A program made the translations under genes and the position numbers. The notes under the pieces are model-generated. The model was not told the DNA's origin and did not search any database. It saw only the letters and a list, made by a program, of their open reading frames with translations. Below are positions 35,454 to 43,998 of a stretch of 64,000 bases of DNA, in pieces. Within the stretch, counting starts at the first letter, position 1; the number at the start of each line of letters is the position of its first letter. Origin of the DNA: Hyphococcus sp. (GTDB lineage Bacteria > Pseudomonadota > Alphaproteobacteria > Caulobacterales > Parvularculaceae); assembly GCA_013002535.1 (NCBI GenBank), contig JABDJK010000068.1:1-64000 (forward strand). Direction: 5' to 3'.

Positions 35454-37796
35454 TTAGTCTTTGTTTCGCGCTTTTCGTTTTTTGTTGAGACGTTTTCGTT
35501 CGCGCTCGATTTCTTTCAGTTCTGCGTCGAGATTGGCTTGCGCCTCGCGCAACGCTTTTTCGCGAATATCGAGCAACTCTTCTTCGTCAATTCCCTCGTA
35601 TTTTTCGGATGGATTGCGTTCCCATTCCCGTTCCAGGCGTTCAAAATCACGCTCCGCGCGCATCTCTGCGCGTTCAAGCGCGCGCTCCATGTCGCGTTCG
35701 GCGCGTTCGCGCGCACGATCAGCGTCATGTTTAGAACGCTCGCGGTCTCGCTCAGCCGTTTCGCGGGCGCGTTCGGCCAAGCGCATCTGTCTTTGTCTTT
35801 CCCGTTCAGCGTGTCGATGCTTTTTTTGACGCGCTTTTTCAGCTTCGCGATGCGCCCGCTCCATCTCTTTGTGAGCGCGTTCTATTGCTTCGTGCTGTTC
35901 TTCCTTCAAACGCGCTATTTCTTCCTCGCTGAACTCGCCGTTGAAACGGAGCATTCCGTCGCCATCAAACTCAAATGCATCAAAATTAAGACCTTCGATT
36001 TCGGCGAGGGAGAGCCGCATATCAGCAAATTCTTGCGCAAGTTCTTTAGTCAGTTCAGCTGAAAGTTCCTCAGCGCCTTCAAATTCATAACCGTCTAAGT
36101 CGAAATCACGCACGAATTCTTCGTCTTTGAATCGCGCACTCATGCGCGCAGTGAGTTCATCGAACCGGCCCTCAAGGCGTTTTTCGATTTCTTCTTGGTC
36201 AATTTCTGGCGTTGGCGCCGGCATGATCGCCGGGCTGACATCATAAATCGGCATCAGATCGTGCGCCGCCGAGGCAAGAATGATTGGCGGTTCAATCGAC
36301 AAGGCATGTTCGATTTTCGGCGCAATTACCGGCTCGAACTTCAGCTCCGGTTTGGGCAAGGGTTTCGCCGCAATAACTGGCGAAGGATCAACGGGTTCGC
36401 CGTCCCTTAACACCTCGAAATGCAGATGCGGGCCGGTTGATCTTCCAGTCGAGCCAACGGCGCCGATCGTATCGCCAGCAAGAACGACGTCGCCGCGCGT
36501 GACAACGAAATTATCAAGATGCGCATAGCGTGTGATCAAGCCGTGACCGTGATCGATGACGACAACTTTGCCCCAGGCGGGTTGATTGTTGTAGCGGCTT
36601 GTGGCGGCAACGACTTTTCCGTCCCCGGCAGCCATAACCGGCGCGCCGCGTTTTGCTTTGATATCAACGCCCTCGTGGGCGGAGCGATCATCGCCCAAAG
36701 CGACGCTGGTTTCTTTGTAGCCTAACGTAACTTTTCCATCGACGGGCGCTTGCGGCAACGACGCGCGAACCTCGCTTGGTTCAACAACAAAAGCTGCTTG
36801 CGCAAAAGCGAGACCGATGGCGGCAAAACCGCCAGCGATCGCAAGTGCTTTTGCCTTTCTGCTGCCGAAGGGAGAATGTGAATCAGCAGACAAAATCGCA
36901 TTCAGCCGTTCGCGCCGCGATTTCTTATCGAAGGGCGTGAATGAGGGCGCCAGTTCATAATCAGTGCGGGTAAGACCGGCAGAATTGCGCAAGCCATTTA
37001 CGAAACATCGCGCGTATTCTCTTTGCTTGGCGCCGCGTAACAGGACCAATCGATCCGCGGCCTGTTCTGCTGCGAGAATGGCGCGCGCAGCGATATTTCG
37101 CATGAATGGATTGAACCAGAATACTGCCCGCGTCATTGCGGTGAAGGCAAACAGCCATGTGTCGCGGCGCTTAACGTGTGCAAGCTCGTGCGCGCCCATA
37201 AGGACGACATCGTTGACCGATAGGCGATCCAGAATTTTCGCAGGCATCAAAAGCTTGGGCCGGAAAAAACCATAGACACACACGCTGGTCACCGCATCGC
37301 AATATTTATATGCAGGCTTTCGACGCAATCCCATCCGGTTAGACCAGGCATCCAACTCATCGATCAATTGTTGGTTGTCGATATCAAAGGCATAGCGTGT
37401 ACGGTGTGAGAAACTGACAAATCGCGCAGCGCCCAAAATGAAAAACAGGATAAACCCGTACACATATAACGCGACAGCGGCGTCAAGAAGAAGTGCGGCG
37501 TCAATCGTCCGCGTGGGCGCCATTGAAACGCCCACAGCTGTAATCGTTGCAATCGATTCTGAAGCGTAAATTGCCGGCTCGACGACGGGTTGCGTGCGTA
37601 ATGAAAAGCCGACGGATGCAAATATTGGCGCAAAAATCGCGGGAAGCGCCGCGATGCCGAGCGCCGTGGGCCAAAGTTTTCCACCGGCCGTTGGAGCGTG
37701 TTTTCGCTGAATTTGTAAGGCGCATAGCAATACAAACGGCGCCCAAATCAGTGACAAGATCAAGCAAATGAAAAACGGTTGCGCGAGCCCGATCAT
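35454..37796 (-). CDS. M56-M23 fusion metalloprotease with charged coiled-coil tail
   Basis: A 780-residue protein with three parts. An N-terminal BlaR1/M56 membrane protease (four predicted helices, HELAH zinc motif at about 203-207, EQAADR at about 244-249) is joined to a periplasmic M23 LytM domain (about 350-480) with intact ligands AHEGVD and GPHLHFE. The last 180 residues are a Glu/Arg/Lys-rich coiled coil. The start at 37796 overlaps the blaI-type stop (ATGA) and has gggagaac upstream; an ATG 15 bases earlier is possible. M56 proteins sense signals and trigger cleavage of BlaI repressors, so a cell-wall-sensing role with built-in peptidoglycan binding or hydrolysis is inferred. Confidence 0.9.
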   Translation of the reverse strand: MIGLAQPFFICLILSLIWAPFVLLCALQIQRKHAPTAGGKLWPTALGIAALPAIFAPIFASVGFSLRTQPVVEPAIYASESIATITAVGVSMAPTRTIDAALLLDAAVALYVYGFILFFILGAARFVSFSHRTRYAFDIDNQQLIDELDAWSNRMGLRRKPAYKYCDAVTSVCVYGFFRPKLLMPAKILDRLSVNDVVLMGAHELAHVKRRDTWLFAFTAMTRAVFWFNPFMRNIAARAILAAEQAADRLVLLRGAKQREYARCFVNGLRNSAGLTRTDYELAPSFTPFDKKSRRERLNAILSADSHSPFGSRKAKALAIAGGFAAIGLAFAQAAFVVEPSEVRASLPQAPVDGKVTLGYKETSVALGDDRSAHEGVDIKAKRGAPVMAAGDGKVVAATSRYNNQPAWGKVVVIDHGHGLITRYAHLDNFVVTRGDVVLAGDTIGAVGSTGRSTGPHLHFEVLRDGEPVDPSPVIAAKPLPKPELKFEPVIAPKIEHALSIEPPIILASAAHDLMPIYDVSPAIMPAPTPEIDQEEIEKRLEGRFDELTARMSARFKDEEFVRDFDLDGYEFEGAEELSAELTKELAQEFADMRLSLAEIEGLNFDAFEFDGDGMLRFNGEFSEEEIARLKEEQHEAIERAHKEMERAHREAEKARQKKHRHAERERQRQMRLAERARETAERDRERSKHDADRARERAERDMERALERAEMRAERDFERLEREWERNPSEKYEGIDEEELLDIREKALREAQANLDAELKEIERERKRLNKKRKARNKD

Positions 37797-38179
37797 TCTT
37801 CGTTCTCCCATTTACGCAGAACGCTTTCTAATTGCTCCAATTCATCTTCACTCAAGAGTTTGGAGTCAGAGAAAAACGCAGTCGCCGGCGCGCTGTCCAG
37901 TTCCAGCACGCGGCTGGAAAAATCTTTGATCATCCGACCGAGTAGGGAAACTTTACCGACTTCTGCCGAATAAATATTCGCGCCCTTTACGGACTCTTTA
38001 TCGACAAGACCCTTATCGATCATTCGTTCGAGCACTGTGCGTACGGTGGAATAAGTCCAATTAAACTCGTCAGCGATCTGATGATGAATATCGCGAGCGC
38101 TTAGGGTTTTTTCCCGCCATAACAATTTTAGAATTGCGAGTTCTGGACGGGTCGGATTGTTGTAGTTCTGGTCAGTCAT
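37793..38179 (-). CDS. BlaI/MecI/CopY-family transcriptional repressor
   Basis: A 128-residue winged-helix repressor. The N-terminal half has the family pattern PTRPELAILKLLWREKTLSARDIHHQI, followed by the recognition helix TYSTVRTVLERMIDKGLV and a C-terminal dimerisation helix region. A GTG at 38188 would add three residues; I prefer the ATG at 38179. It is the first gene of an operon with the M56-M23 protease, the classic BlaI-BlaR arrangement. Two matching operator-like sites lie 48-90 bases upstream, indicating autoregulation. Confidence 0.93.
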   Translation of the reverse strand: MTDQNYNNPTRPELAILKLLWREKTLSARDIHHQIADEFNWTYSTVRTVLERMIDKGLVDKESVKGANIYSAEVGKVSLLGRMIKDFSSRVLELDSAPATAFFSDSKLLSEDELEQLESVLRKWENEE

Positions 38180-38214
38180 TGGTTTCACTAGTTTTGAGTG
38201 TCGACGCGCTCGCG

Positions 38215-38280
38215 TTCAAAAAATATGCTACATATGTCGCGACCATAATGCGTTGTGACACTTGTAGCAAGCCTGACCGA
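38215..38280 (-). promoter_or_regulatory. Promoter with two BlaI-type operators
   Basis: Two related 14-bp sites occur: 38227-38240 (read on the minus strand, gcgacatatgtagc) and 38255-38268 (read on the plus strand, gtgacacttgtagc). Both follow the ACA-N2-TGT dyad that BlaI/MecI repressors bind, and their centres are 28 bp apart. The first site falls in the spacer of a possible promoter on the minus strand (TTATGG, 17 bases, TATTTT). Confidence 0.55.
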
Positions 38281-38410
38281 CGCGCCGTTAGGTGGGTTAA
38301 GACGAAACGAGACAATTTTCCGACGAACAGTGATTATGCTTCAATGAAGAGACCGGTTAGACCCTAAAGAATTGAATTTTAAGGAAAAAGTTGGATTGGC
38401 GACAATTTAA

Positions 38411-39172
38411 TCAGTAGTTGACGCTGACATTCACAGCCTTCGCAAGGCGTTCGAGATCGCCAGGTGTCGATAACCGATGGTCGGCGGCTTTAATCAGCGA
38501 AATCTCTACATTTTCACTCGTAATTTGTTCAGCGAAATCAACCGCATGGCGCCACGGCACGACATCATCGCGCAATCCGTGAAAAATCTGCACCGGGCAT
38601 TCAATATTGACCATACCGTTCATCACCAGATTTGCGCGACCATCGTCGAACAGCTTTTTAGTAAAGATTTCAGGGCCTTCCTCATATTCCGATGAGCGTT
38701 CGACCCGGCCAATCTGGGCAAGATCACGGCGCTCTTTATCGGATAAAGATGGCAGCAAAAGACGCTCGGTAAAATCCGGCGCTGGGGCGATAAATATAGC
38801 GGAGTAAAGAATGTTTGGCCGTTTGAGAGCCACAATGGTTGACGCCCAGGCGCCCATGGATGAACCAATAAAGACACAATTTCCGGGCGCTACTGCATCG
38901 ATGACGGAAAGTGCGTCCGCGGCCCAATCTCCAATAACGCCGTCTTCAAAGGCGCCGTCGGATTCGCCGTGGCCTGAATAGTCAAAACGAAGAAATCCAG
39001 TGTTGGTTTTACTGGCCCATTCATCAAGAAATTCGGCCTTTGTCCCCAGCATATCGGACTTAAGACCGCCGAACCAAACAACGCAGGGCTTGGAAACGTC
39101 TCCCGCCCGGTAACGATAAGCGAGGCGCCCGTTGGGCCCGTCGAGATATTTTGGTGGGGCGGCGTCTGACAT
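38411..39172 (-). CDS. Alpha/beta hydrolase
   Basis: A 253-residue cytoplasmic serine hydrolase. The nucleophile elbow is GSSMGAW, with the acid in HGLRDDVVPW and the histidine in ADHRLST near the C-terminus. The N-terminal LAYRY and WFGGLKSDM segments resemble ABHD10-like palmitoyl-thioesterases, which are common in alphaproteobacteria. The substrate is not known. It diverges from the GT4 gene and is separated from the blaI-type promoter by about 230 bases. Confidence 0.9.
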   Translation of the reverse strand: MSDAAPPKYLDGPNGRLAYRYRAGDVSKPCVVWFGGLKSDMLGTKAEFLDEWASKTNTGFLRFDYSGHGESDGAFEDGVIGDWAADALSVIDAVAPGNCVFIGSSMGAWASTIVALKRPNILYSAIFIAPAPDFTERLLLPSLSDKERRDLAQIGRVERSSEYEEGPEIFTKKLFDDGRANLVMNGMVNIECPVQIFHGLRDDVVPWRHAVDFAEQITSENVEISLIKAADHRLSTPGDLERLAKAVNVSVNY

Positions 39173-39284
39173 AATAAATCCTGGAAAACGTGCAGATTCG
39201 CAGTGAATTCGCGACTAAACAGACTATGGTTCGCCGCACTTTGAAGCAATCGTAAGCCCAAAAGACAAGTTGCAGCATCATCTA

Positions 39285-40478
39285 ATGGTCAGTTTTCCAC
39301 ATACCGTTTTGCAAGTTGTGCCTGCGCTTAACGCCGGCGGCGCGGAACGCACGACGGCCGATATCGCACAAGCCGTCGTCGCGGCGGGCGGTCGCGCGCT
39401 TATTGCTTCAAGCGGCGGGTTTCTCGAAAACGAGATAGTAAAAAACGGCGGCGAAATTTTTACGGGGTCATATGACGCCAAGGACCCGATTTCTCTATGG
39501 AAAAACGCTCGGCGCCTTTGCGAGATAATTTCGGAAAATGAGGTCGAAATTATTCATGCGAGGTCGCGCGCGCCTGCTTGGAGCGCTTACATTGCCGCCC
39601 GAAATTCGAGCATTCCCTTTGTCACGACACATCATCGCGGTTTTGCATTGGCCGGCCCTTTCAAAAATTTTTATAACTCATCGCTCCTTCGGGGCGATCT
39701 GGTAATTGCCAATTCGGCTTTTACGGCGAATGCCATACGCGCCAGTAATGCGATTAACCCCGCGAAATTGCGCTCAATTTCTCGCGGCGTTGATCTTGCA
39801 GCGTTTGATCCGGATACGGTCTCGCCTGATAGAATAAGGGCTGTTTTTGCGTCGTGGGGAGTTCCCGGCGATGATGTGGGTGGCGAAGGAGAAAGCAGTC
39901 TCCGGATGCTGTTGCCGGCGCGCCTTACAAGATGGAAAGGGCACAAAGCTGCAATTCAGGCCATCGCCGCCAATAAATCTCAAATGCGTGCTGGAAATAT
40001 GCCTAAATTAACGCTAGTTTTTTGCGGGGGCGCGCAGGGCGGCAGTAGCTACGAAACGTCGTTGCGTGCATTGGTAGAAAAGCGTGGGGTGCGTGAAATG
40101 GTCCATTTTGTCGGCGAGTGCGCCGACATGCCGGCGGCCTATGGTTGGGCGGATGTCGTATTGTCTCCCTCAGTGAAACCAGAACCATTTGGTCGCGCAC
40201 CGATTGAAGCGGGCGCGATGAAGAAGCCTGTCATCGCTTTTGATCATGGCGGCGTTAGGGAGACCGTGGCGCATGGCGTCACCGGAATTCTTGTTGAGCC
40301 GGGGAACGAAGGTGCTTTTGCGAGGGCGCTCTTTGATTTTGCAGCCATGTCATCCAGTGATCGGATTGAAATGGGCGCGCGCGCTCGGGGCCGCGTAACC
40401 GAACGTTACTCGGTTGCAAAGATGGTTGAAGCAACGCTGGATGCTTACCGTGATGTTATTGCTGGAAGGAATTATTGA
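39285..40478 (+). CDS. GT4 glycosyltransferase
   Basis: A 397-residue GT-B glycosyltransferase. The N-terminus (VLQVVPALNAGGAERTTADIAQA) and the donor-site region (VVLSPSVKPEPFGRAPIEAGAMKKPVIAFDHGGVRETV) match family 4. The ATG at 39285 is favoured; a TTG 15 bases earlier is possible. The 3' end overlaps the next glycosyltransferase by four bases. The pair probably acts on lipopolysaccharide or another surface glycan. Confidence 0.92.
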   Translation: MVSFPHTVLQVVPALNAGGAERTTADIAQAVVAAGGRALIASSGGFLENEIVKNGGEIFTGSYDAKDPISLWKNARRLCEIISENEVEIIHARSRAPAWSAYIAARNSSIPFVTTHHRGFALAGPFKNFYNSSLLRGDLVIANSAFTANAIRASNAINPAKLRSISRGVDLAAFDPDTVSPDRIRAVFASWGVPGDDVGGEGESSLRMLLPARLTRWKGHKAAIQAIAANKSQMRAGNMPKLTLVFCGGAQGGSSYETSLRALVEKRGVREMVHFVGECADMPAAYGWADVVLSPSVKPEPFGRAPIEAGAMKKPVIAFDHGGVRETVAHGVTGILVEPGNEGAFARALFDFAAMSSSDRIEMGARARGRVTERYSVAKMVEATLDAYRDVIAGRNY

Positions 40479-41446
40479 CCGCAATGTTGGGGCGTAAACA
40501 GGCCAATATTCTTGTTATCAAAACGGACAGCCTTTCCGCGTTTGTTGCCGCGGAGCCGGCGTTCGACGCCATTCGTGATGCGCACCCAAACGCTAAAATC
40601 AGCTTACTGACCATCCCGCCGTTACAACGCATTGCCCGCGCATCGCCTTATTTCGATCAGGTTGCGTCGATGCCGGATTTTCGAATAACCGAGGCGCGCA
40701 AAGATTTTATAAAGCAACTCAAGTCCGCAAAATTTGAAAAGGTCTATGACCTTGCCGGCGACGATCATGGCCGCAAACTCTACAGCGCTATGGGAATGTT
40801 CCGGCCGAAATGGTTTTCTGCTGCGCCGGCAAAGAGGAAAAAGAAGACAAAGAAGTCTTCGTTTGATCTGCCGCGTTTGGAAAGAATGCTTGACTCAGCA
40901 GGTTTGGATGCGCCGGCGCGATTGCCGAATTTTTCCTGGGCAATCGATGCGCGCAAAGATTCTGCGAATATGAAACCATCATGGTACGGGATTACAACGC
41001 CGTTCGGTTTGTTGTTGCCCGGCCTAAACGAGCAAAAGCGCTGGTCGCCGCAAGGTTATGGCGCGCTTGCATCGCTGATGGCGCGTTCAGGATATATGCC
41101 GGTGTTGGCGGGACCAAAAGAACTCCATCACTTTGGCGATGAAGTCGCACATGACGCGCCGCAACTTGTCGATCTCACAGGAAAGACGGACCACTTGCAA
41201 TTGGCTGCGCTTGCGAAAGAAGCCGCATTCTTTGTAAGCGACGATGCGGAAGAAATGCACCTTGCCGTTAGTGTCGGTTGCAAAGGCGTGCTCATCGCCG
41301 ATGCAAAGGCGCCGTCAGTCGCGCCAGAGGGGCGGCATGTTGTGACATTGCGATTCAATCAAGATCCGAATTCGGTTGAGGCGCCGTTCATCTGGCGGAC
41401 ACTTTCGAATATGGGGCTAGTTGAAATCGCCTCCGAAACCCGTTGA
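40475..41446 (+). CDS. Glycosyltransferase family 9 (heptosyltransferase-like)
   Basis: A 323-residue GT9-type protein: ILVIKTDSLSAFVAAEPAFDAIRDAHPNAKISLLT at the N-terminus, LPGLNEQKRWSPQGYGALAS in the middle and a degenerate donor region SDDAEEMHLAVSVGCKGVLI. The usual GDTGPMHLA signature appears as DDAEEMHLA, so key residues are altered. The start is ambiguous: TTG at 40475 (ggaagga five bases upstream, overlapping the previous stop) or ATG at 40484. It may add a core sugar to LPS or be a diverged relative. Confidence 0.85.
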   Translation: MTAMLGRKQANILVIKTDSLSAFVAAEPAFDAIRDAHPNAKISLLTIPPLQRIARASPYFDQVASMPDFRITEARKDFIKQLKSAKFEKVYDLAGDDHGRKLYSAMGMFRPKWFSAAPAKRKKKTKKSSFDLPRLERMLDSAGLDAPARLPNFSWAIDARKDSANMKPSWYGITTPFGLLLPGLNEQKRWSPQGYGALASLMARSGYMPVLAGPKELHHFGDEVAHDAPQLVDLTGKTDHLQLAALAKEAAFFVSDDAEEMHLAVSVGCKGVLIADAKAPSVAPEGRHVVTLRFNQDPNSVEAPFIWRTLSNMGLVEIASETR

Positions 41447-41567
41447 TTAGTGGCGTGAAATTCCTATATATGCGGTTCGTTCAGGGTGCGGCGGAATGAT
41501 TTTCTTCCTCTTTACCCTTTGCCCCGTATAATCCGTGTGACCATTAGCTGACAAAGGAGCGATTTTC

Positions 41568-42107
41568 ATAGCACGTAGACCATTTGCCCAAACGCCGCCC
41601 AAGAACGACGGGCCGCGCGTAAACGAGGAGATAGCAGTTCCGCAAGTCTTATTAATTGACGACACAGGCGAAAAACGCGGTGTAGTTTCGATTGAGGATG
41701 CGCTCGAGATTGCCGCGGAAGCCGGACAGGATCTGGTAGAGGTTTCTCCCAATACCAAGCCGCCTGTTTGTAAGGTCCTGGATTACGGGAAGTACAAATA
41801 CCAGCAACAGAAAAAGAAAGCGGAAGCGAAGAAAAAACAAAAAGTCGTTGAGATCAAAGAGATCAAAATGCGGCCTAACATCGATGACCATGACTACGAC
41901 GTAAAGGTCAAAGCGATGAAACGCTTCTTTGAGGAAGGTGACAAGGTAAAAGTTACTTTGCGTTTTCGCGGCCGGGAAATGGCGCACCAAGATCGCGGCG
42001 CGGATTTGTTAAAGCGCGTGCAGGACGACTTTGAAGAAATTGCAAAGGTAGAACAGTTCCCTAAGACCGAAGGCCGCCAGATTATGATGGTGATGGCGCC
42101 GAGATAA
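41568..42107 (+). CDS. infC: Translation initiation factor IF-3, AUA start
   Basis: The 179-residue factor prevents subunit joining and checks start codons. The frame has a stop at 41538 and no ATG, GTG or TTG before 41868, which lies within the second half. Yet the full IF3 N-domain is encoded upstream: [20 protein letters not shown], then [23 protein letters not shown]. The start is therefore ATA at 41568, with aaggag at 41554-41559 (spacing eight). IF3 rejects non-standard starts, so a rare start codon gives autoregulation, as known for E. coli AUU. rpmI and rplT do not follow. A terminator closes the unit. Confidence 0.96.
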   Translation: MARRPFAQTPPKNDGPRVNEEIAVPQVLLIDDTGEKRGVVSIEDALEIAAEAGQDLVEVSPNTKPPVCKVLDYGKYKYQQQKKKAEAKKKQKVVEIKEIKMRPNIDDHDYDVKVKAMKRFFEEGDKVKVTLRFRGREMAHQDRGADLLKRVQDDFEEIAKVEQFPKTEGRQIMMVMAPR

Positions 42108-42125
42108 AATTTGAATCGCGCAATT

Positions 42126-42163
42126 AAAAAGCCGCTCCGTTCGAATATGGGGCGGCTTTTTTG
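42126..42163 (+). terminator. Intrinsic terminator after infC
   Basis: Arms gccgctcc (42131-42138) and ggggcggc (42149-42156) pair with one wobble across a 10-base loop, followed by six T. It is preceded by five A, so it could also work on the other strand. Confidence 0.88.
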
Positions 42164-42262
42164 TTTGGCTCGTCGATTGCTTGTTTAAGACTGAGCTTGC
42201 CGTTCGATTGCGCATTTACCATAAATGTGTGTCGAACTGGCGCCGGGTCGTGAGGTGGCATT

Positions 42263-42643
42263 GTGGAAAGTTGGTTAACAGAGGTGCTCAGCAGCAAATG
42301 GTTGCCGGTTGCTGTCGCCTACCTTTTGGGCCTTCTTACCGGGTATGTCCTCTGGAATGCCGGGCGTTCGACTGATGACGGCGATGATGAGATTATCTAC
42401 GACGTCGAAGATGATGACTTCGAAGGTCCAATCGTCGAATACGACGCTGACGCGCCGCCGTCGACCAAGCTCGAAGCGCTTGAGGCGGAAATCAAGAATG
42501 CGAAACAGCTTCTTTCTGAAAATTCTGAAGAGCAAAAGACGCTGTCAGAAATTATCGGAACGGTTGATGACGCCGTTAAGCGCGCAAATGGTCGACTGAA
42601 AATCGTATTGAAATCAATAAAGCGAATTAAAACCGGGAGCTGA
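42263..42643 (+). CDS. Hypothetical small membrane protein with coiled coil
   Basis: I do not recognise this 126-residue protein. It starts with GTG after a gaggtg stretch. One N-terminal transmembrane helix (about 12-32) is followed by a strongly acidic segment (residues 37-62) and a C-terminal predicted coiled coil (about 68-115). The topology suggests a bitopic protein with a cytoplasmic or periplasmic helical rod. It stands alone between the infC terminator and a convergent MFS gene. Confidence 0.75.
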   Translation: MESWLTEVLSSKWLPVAVAYLLGLLTGYVLWNAGRSTDDGDDEIIYDVEDDDFEGPIVEYDADAPPSTKLEALEAEIKNAKQLLSENSEEQKTLSEIIGTVDDAVKRANGRLKIVLKSIKRIKTGS

Positions 42644-42646
42644 TCG

Positions 42647-43957
42647 CTACTCGACGACGGCGGGTTCTATCGGCGTCGGTTCTTCTTCTTCGCGTGGACG
42701 AACAATGTGCGAGAACGCATGGGTTAGCGGGATAAACGCGCACAGCGTTATCAATCCCGCCACGACGAATGGGGCTCCGGGAAAATATATTCCTGACCCA
42801 GATGGAAGAAGCGTTATTCCCGCAATTTTATATGGCGTTGCCGGCGATGAAAAAATTGCAAATATTTGCGTCATTAGCGGCGGCCCGATGACCATAGAGA
42901 GGCTGGCGACTGCCGATATCGCGCCTTGAAGCTCCCCTTGCACATTCGCCGGGACGGTGCGTGACATAATGCCTTGCAGGGATGGTTGCGTTATTCCGGC
43001 AAGCGCCGAGAAAGCAATAAGCGCATACACCGCAACATCGTTGCCCGCGACTGCGAATCCGAAATACGAAATCACTGCGATCATAGTGCCCGTCAGGGCG
43101 GCGTTTCGCTCGCCAATTTTCGGTATGACGATGCGGGTGAGACCGCCTTGTACGATCGCCGCCATCAATCCCACAAACATCAGTGACGCGCCGATCAAAC
43201 TCGGCGTCCAGCCAAAGCGTTCTTCAGCAAAATAAGACCACACCGATGGAAACGTCCAATGGGCAAGTTGATAAAGGAATATAGAGAGCCCGATTGGCAC
43301 CATAATGGGATATTTTCGAAATTGCTTGAAATTCCCAAATGCGTTAGCCCGGCGCCATTCAAACTTGCGGCGGTTTTCAGGTTTCAACGTTTCGGGCAAA
43401 ACAAAGAACCCGAAAAGTAAATTGCAGCCGCCAAGCATCGCGACAAAATAGAAGGGCGCCCGGGCGCCGAAATTGTCGCCAAGCAACCCGCCGATGCCTG
43501 GCCCAATGATGAATCCAAGGCCAAAGGCAGCGCCCATTAGTCCGAAATTCGCGGCGCGTTTTTCCGGCGGCGTGATGTCGGCAATATAGGCGTTAGCTGT
43601 TGAAAATGTCGCCGCGAAGGCGCCAGCGAGCAATCGAGCAACCAATATAACGCCGATTGTGGGCGCGATCGCCATTATCAGAAAGTCAAACGAATAGGCG
43701 GCCAGCGAGATCAATAACACCGGGCGCCGCCCGTATCGATCCGACAACCCGCCAATAATTGGCATCATGATAAACTGCATGGCCGCGTATACGAATGTTA
43801 GGGTTCCGCCCCATTGTGCGGCGCGTGAGAGGCCATCGCCGGTCACGGTCATGATGAGTTGCGGCATCACAGGCATGATGACGCCCAGACCGATCATGTT
43901 CAAAAGGACGGTCATAAAAATAAAGGCGATGGAGAACCGATGCGACTTATCGCTCAT
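42647..43957 (-). CDS. MFS transporter, TetA-like (DHA1 family)
   Basis: A 436-residue 12-helix proton-coupled exporter. Motif [15 protein letters not shown] lies between helices 2 and 3, and motif C-like [16 protein letters not shown] in helix 5, typical of drug:H+ antiporters such as TetA(A/B/C). The first helix carries [13 protein letters not shown]. Tetracycline or another hydrophobic compound could be exported, but the specificity cannot be read from sequence. A 41-base gap separates it from the CorC-like gene on the same strand. Confidence 0.93.
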   Translation of the reverse strand: MSDKSHRFSIAFIFMTVLLNMIGLGVIMPVMPQLIMTVTGDGLSRAAQWGGTLTFVYAAMQFIMMPIIGGLSDRYGRRPVLLISLAAYSFDFLIMAIAPTIGVILVARLLAGAFAATFSTANAYIADITPPEKRAANFGLMGAAFGLGFIIGPGIGGLLGDNFGARAPFYFVAMLGGCNLLFGFFVLPETLKPENRRKFEWRRANAFGNFKQFRKYPIMVPIGLSIFLYQLAHWTFPSVWSYFAEERFGWTPSLIGASLMFVGLMAAIVQGGLTRIVIPKIGERNAALTGTMIAVISYFGFAVAGNDVAVYALIAFSALAGITQPSLQGIMSRTVPANVQGELQGAISAVASLSMVIGPPLMTQIFAIFSSPATPYKIAGITLLPSGSGIYFPGAPFVVAGLITLCAFIPLTHAFSHIVRPREEEEPTPIEPAVVE

Positions 43958-43998
43958 TACGTAGGCGTCCTTTTGCGGAACGGTGGGAATATCAGCGA

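Noticed and set aside
35461-36062. Arg/Ser-rich and Phe-rich plus-strand frames opposite the coiled-coil tail of the M56-M23 protein
   Set aside because: They result from the repetitive Glu/Arg codons of the coiled coil read on the other strand.
41868-42107. A 79-residue protein starting at the first ATG of the infC frame
   Set aside because: The upstream sequence encodes the complete IF3 N-domain with its own ribosome site, so the ATG is internal.
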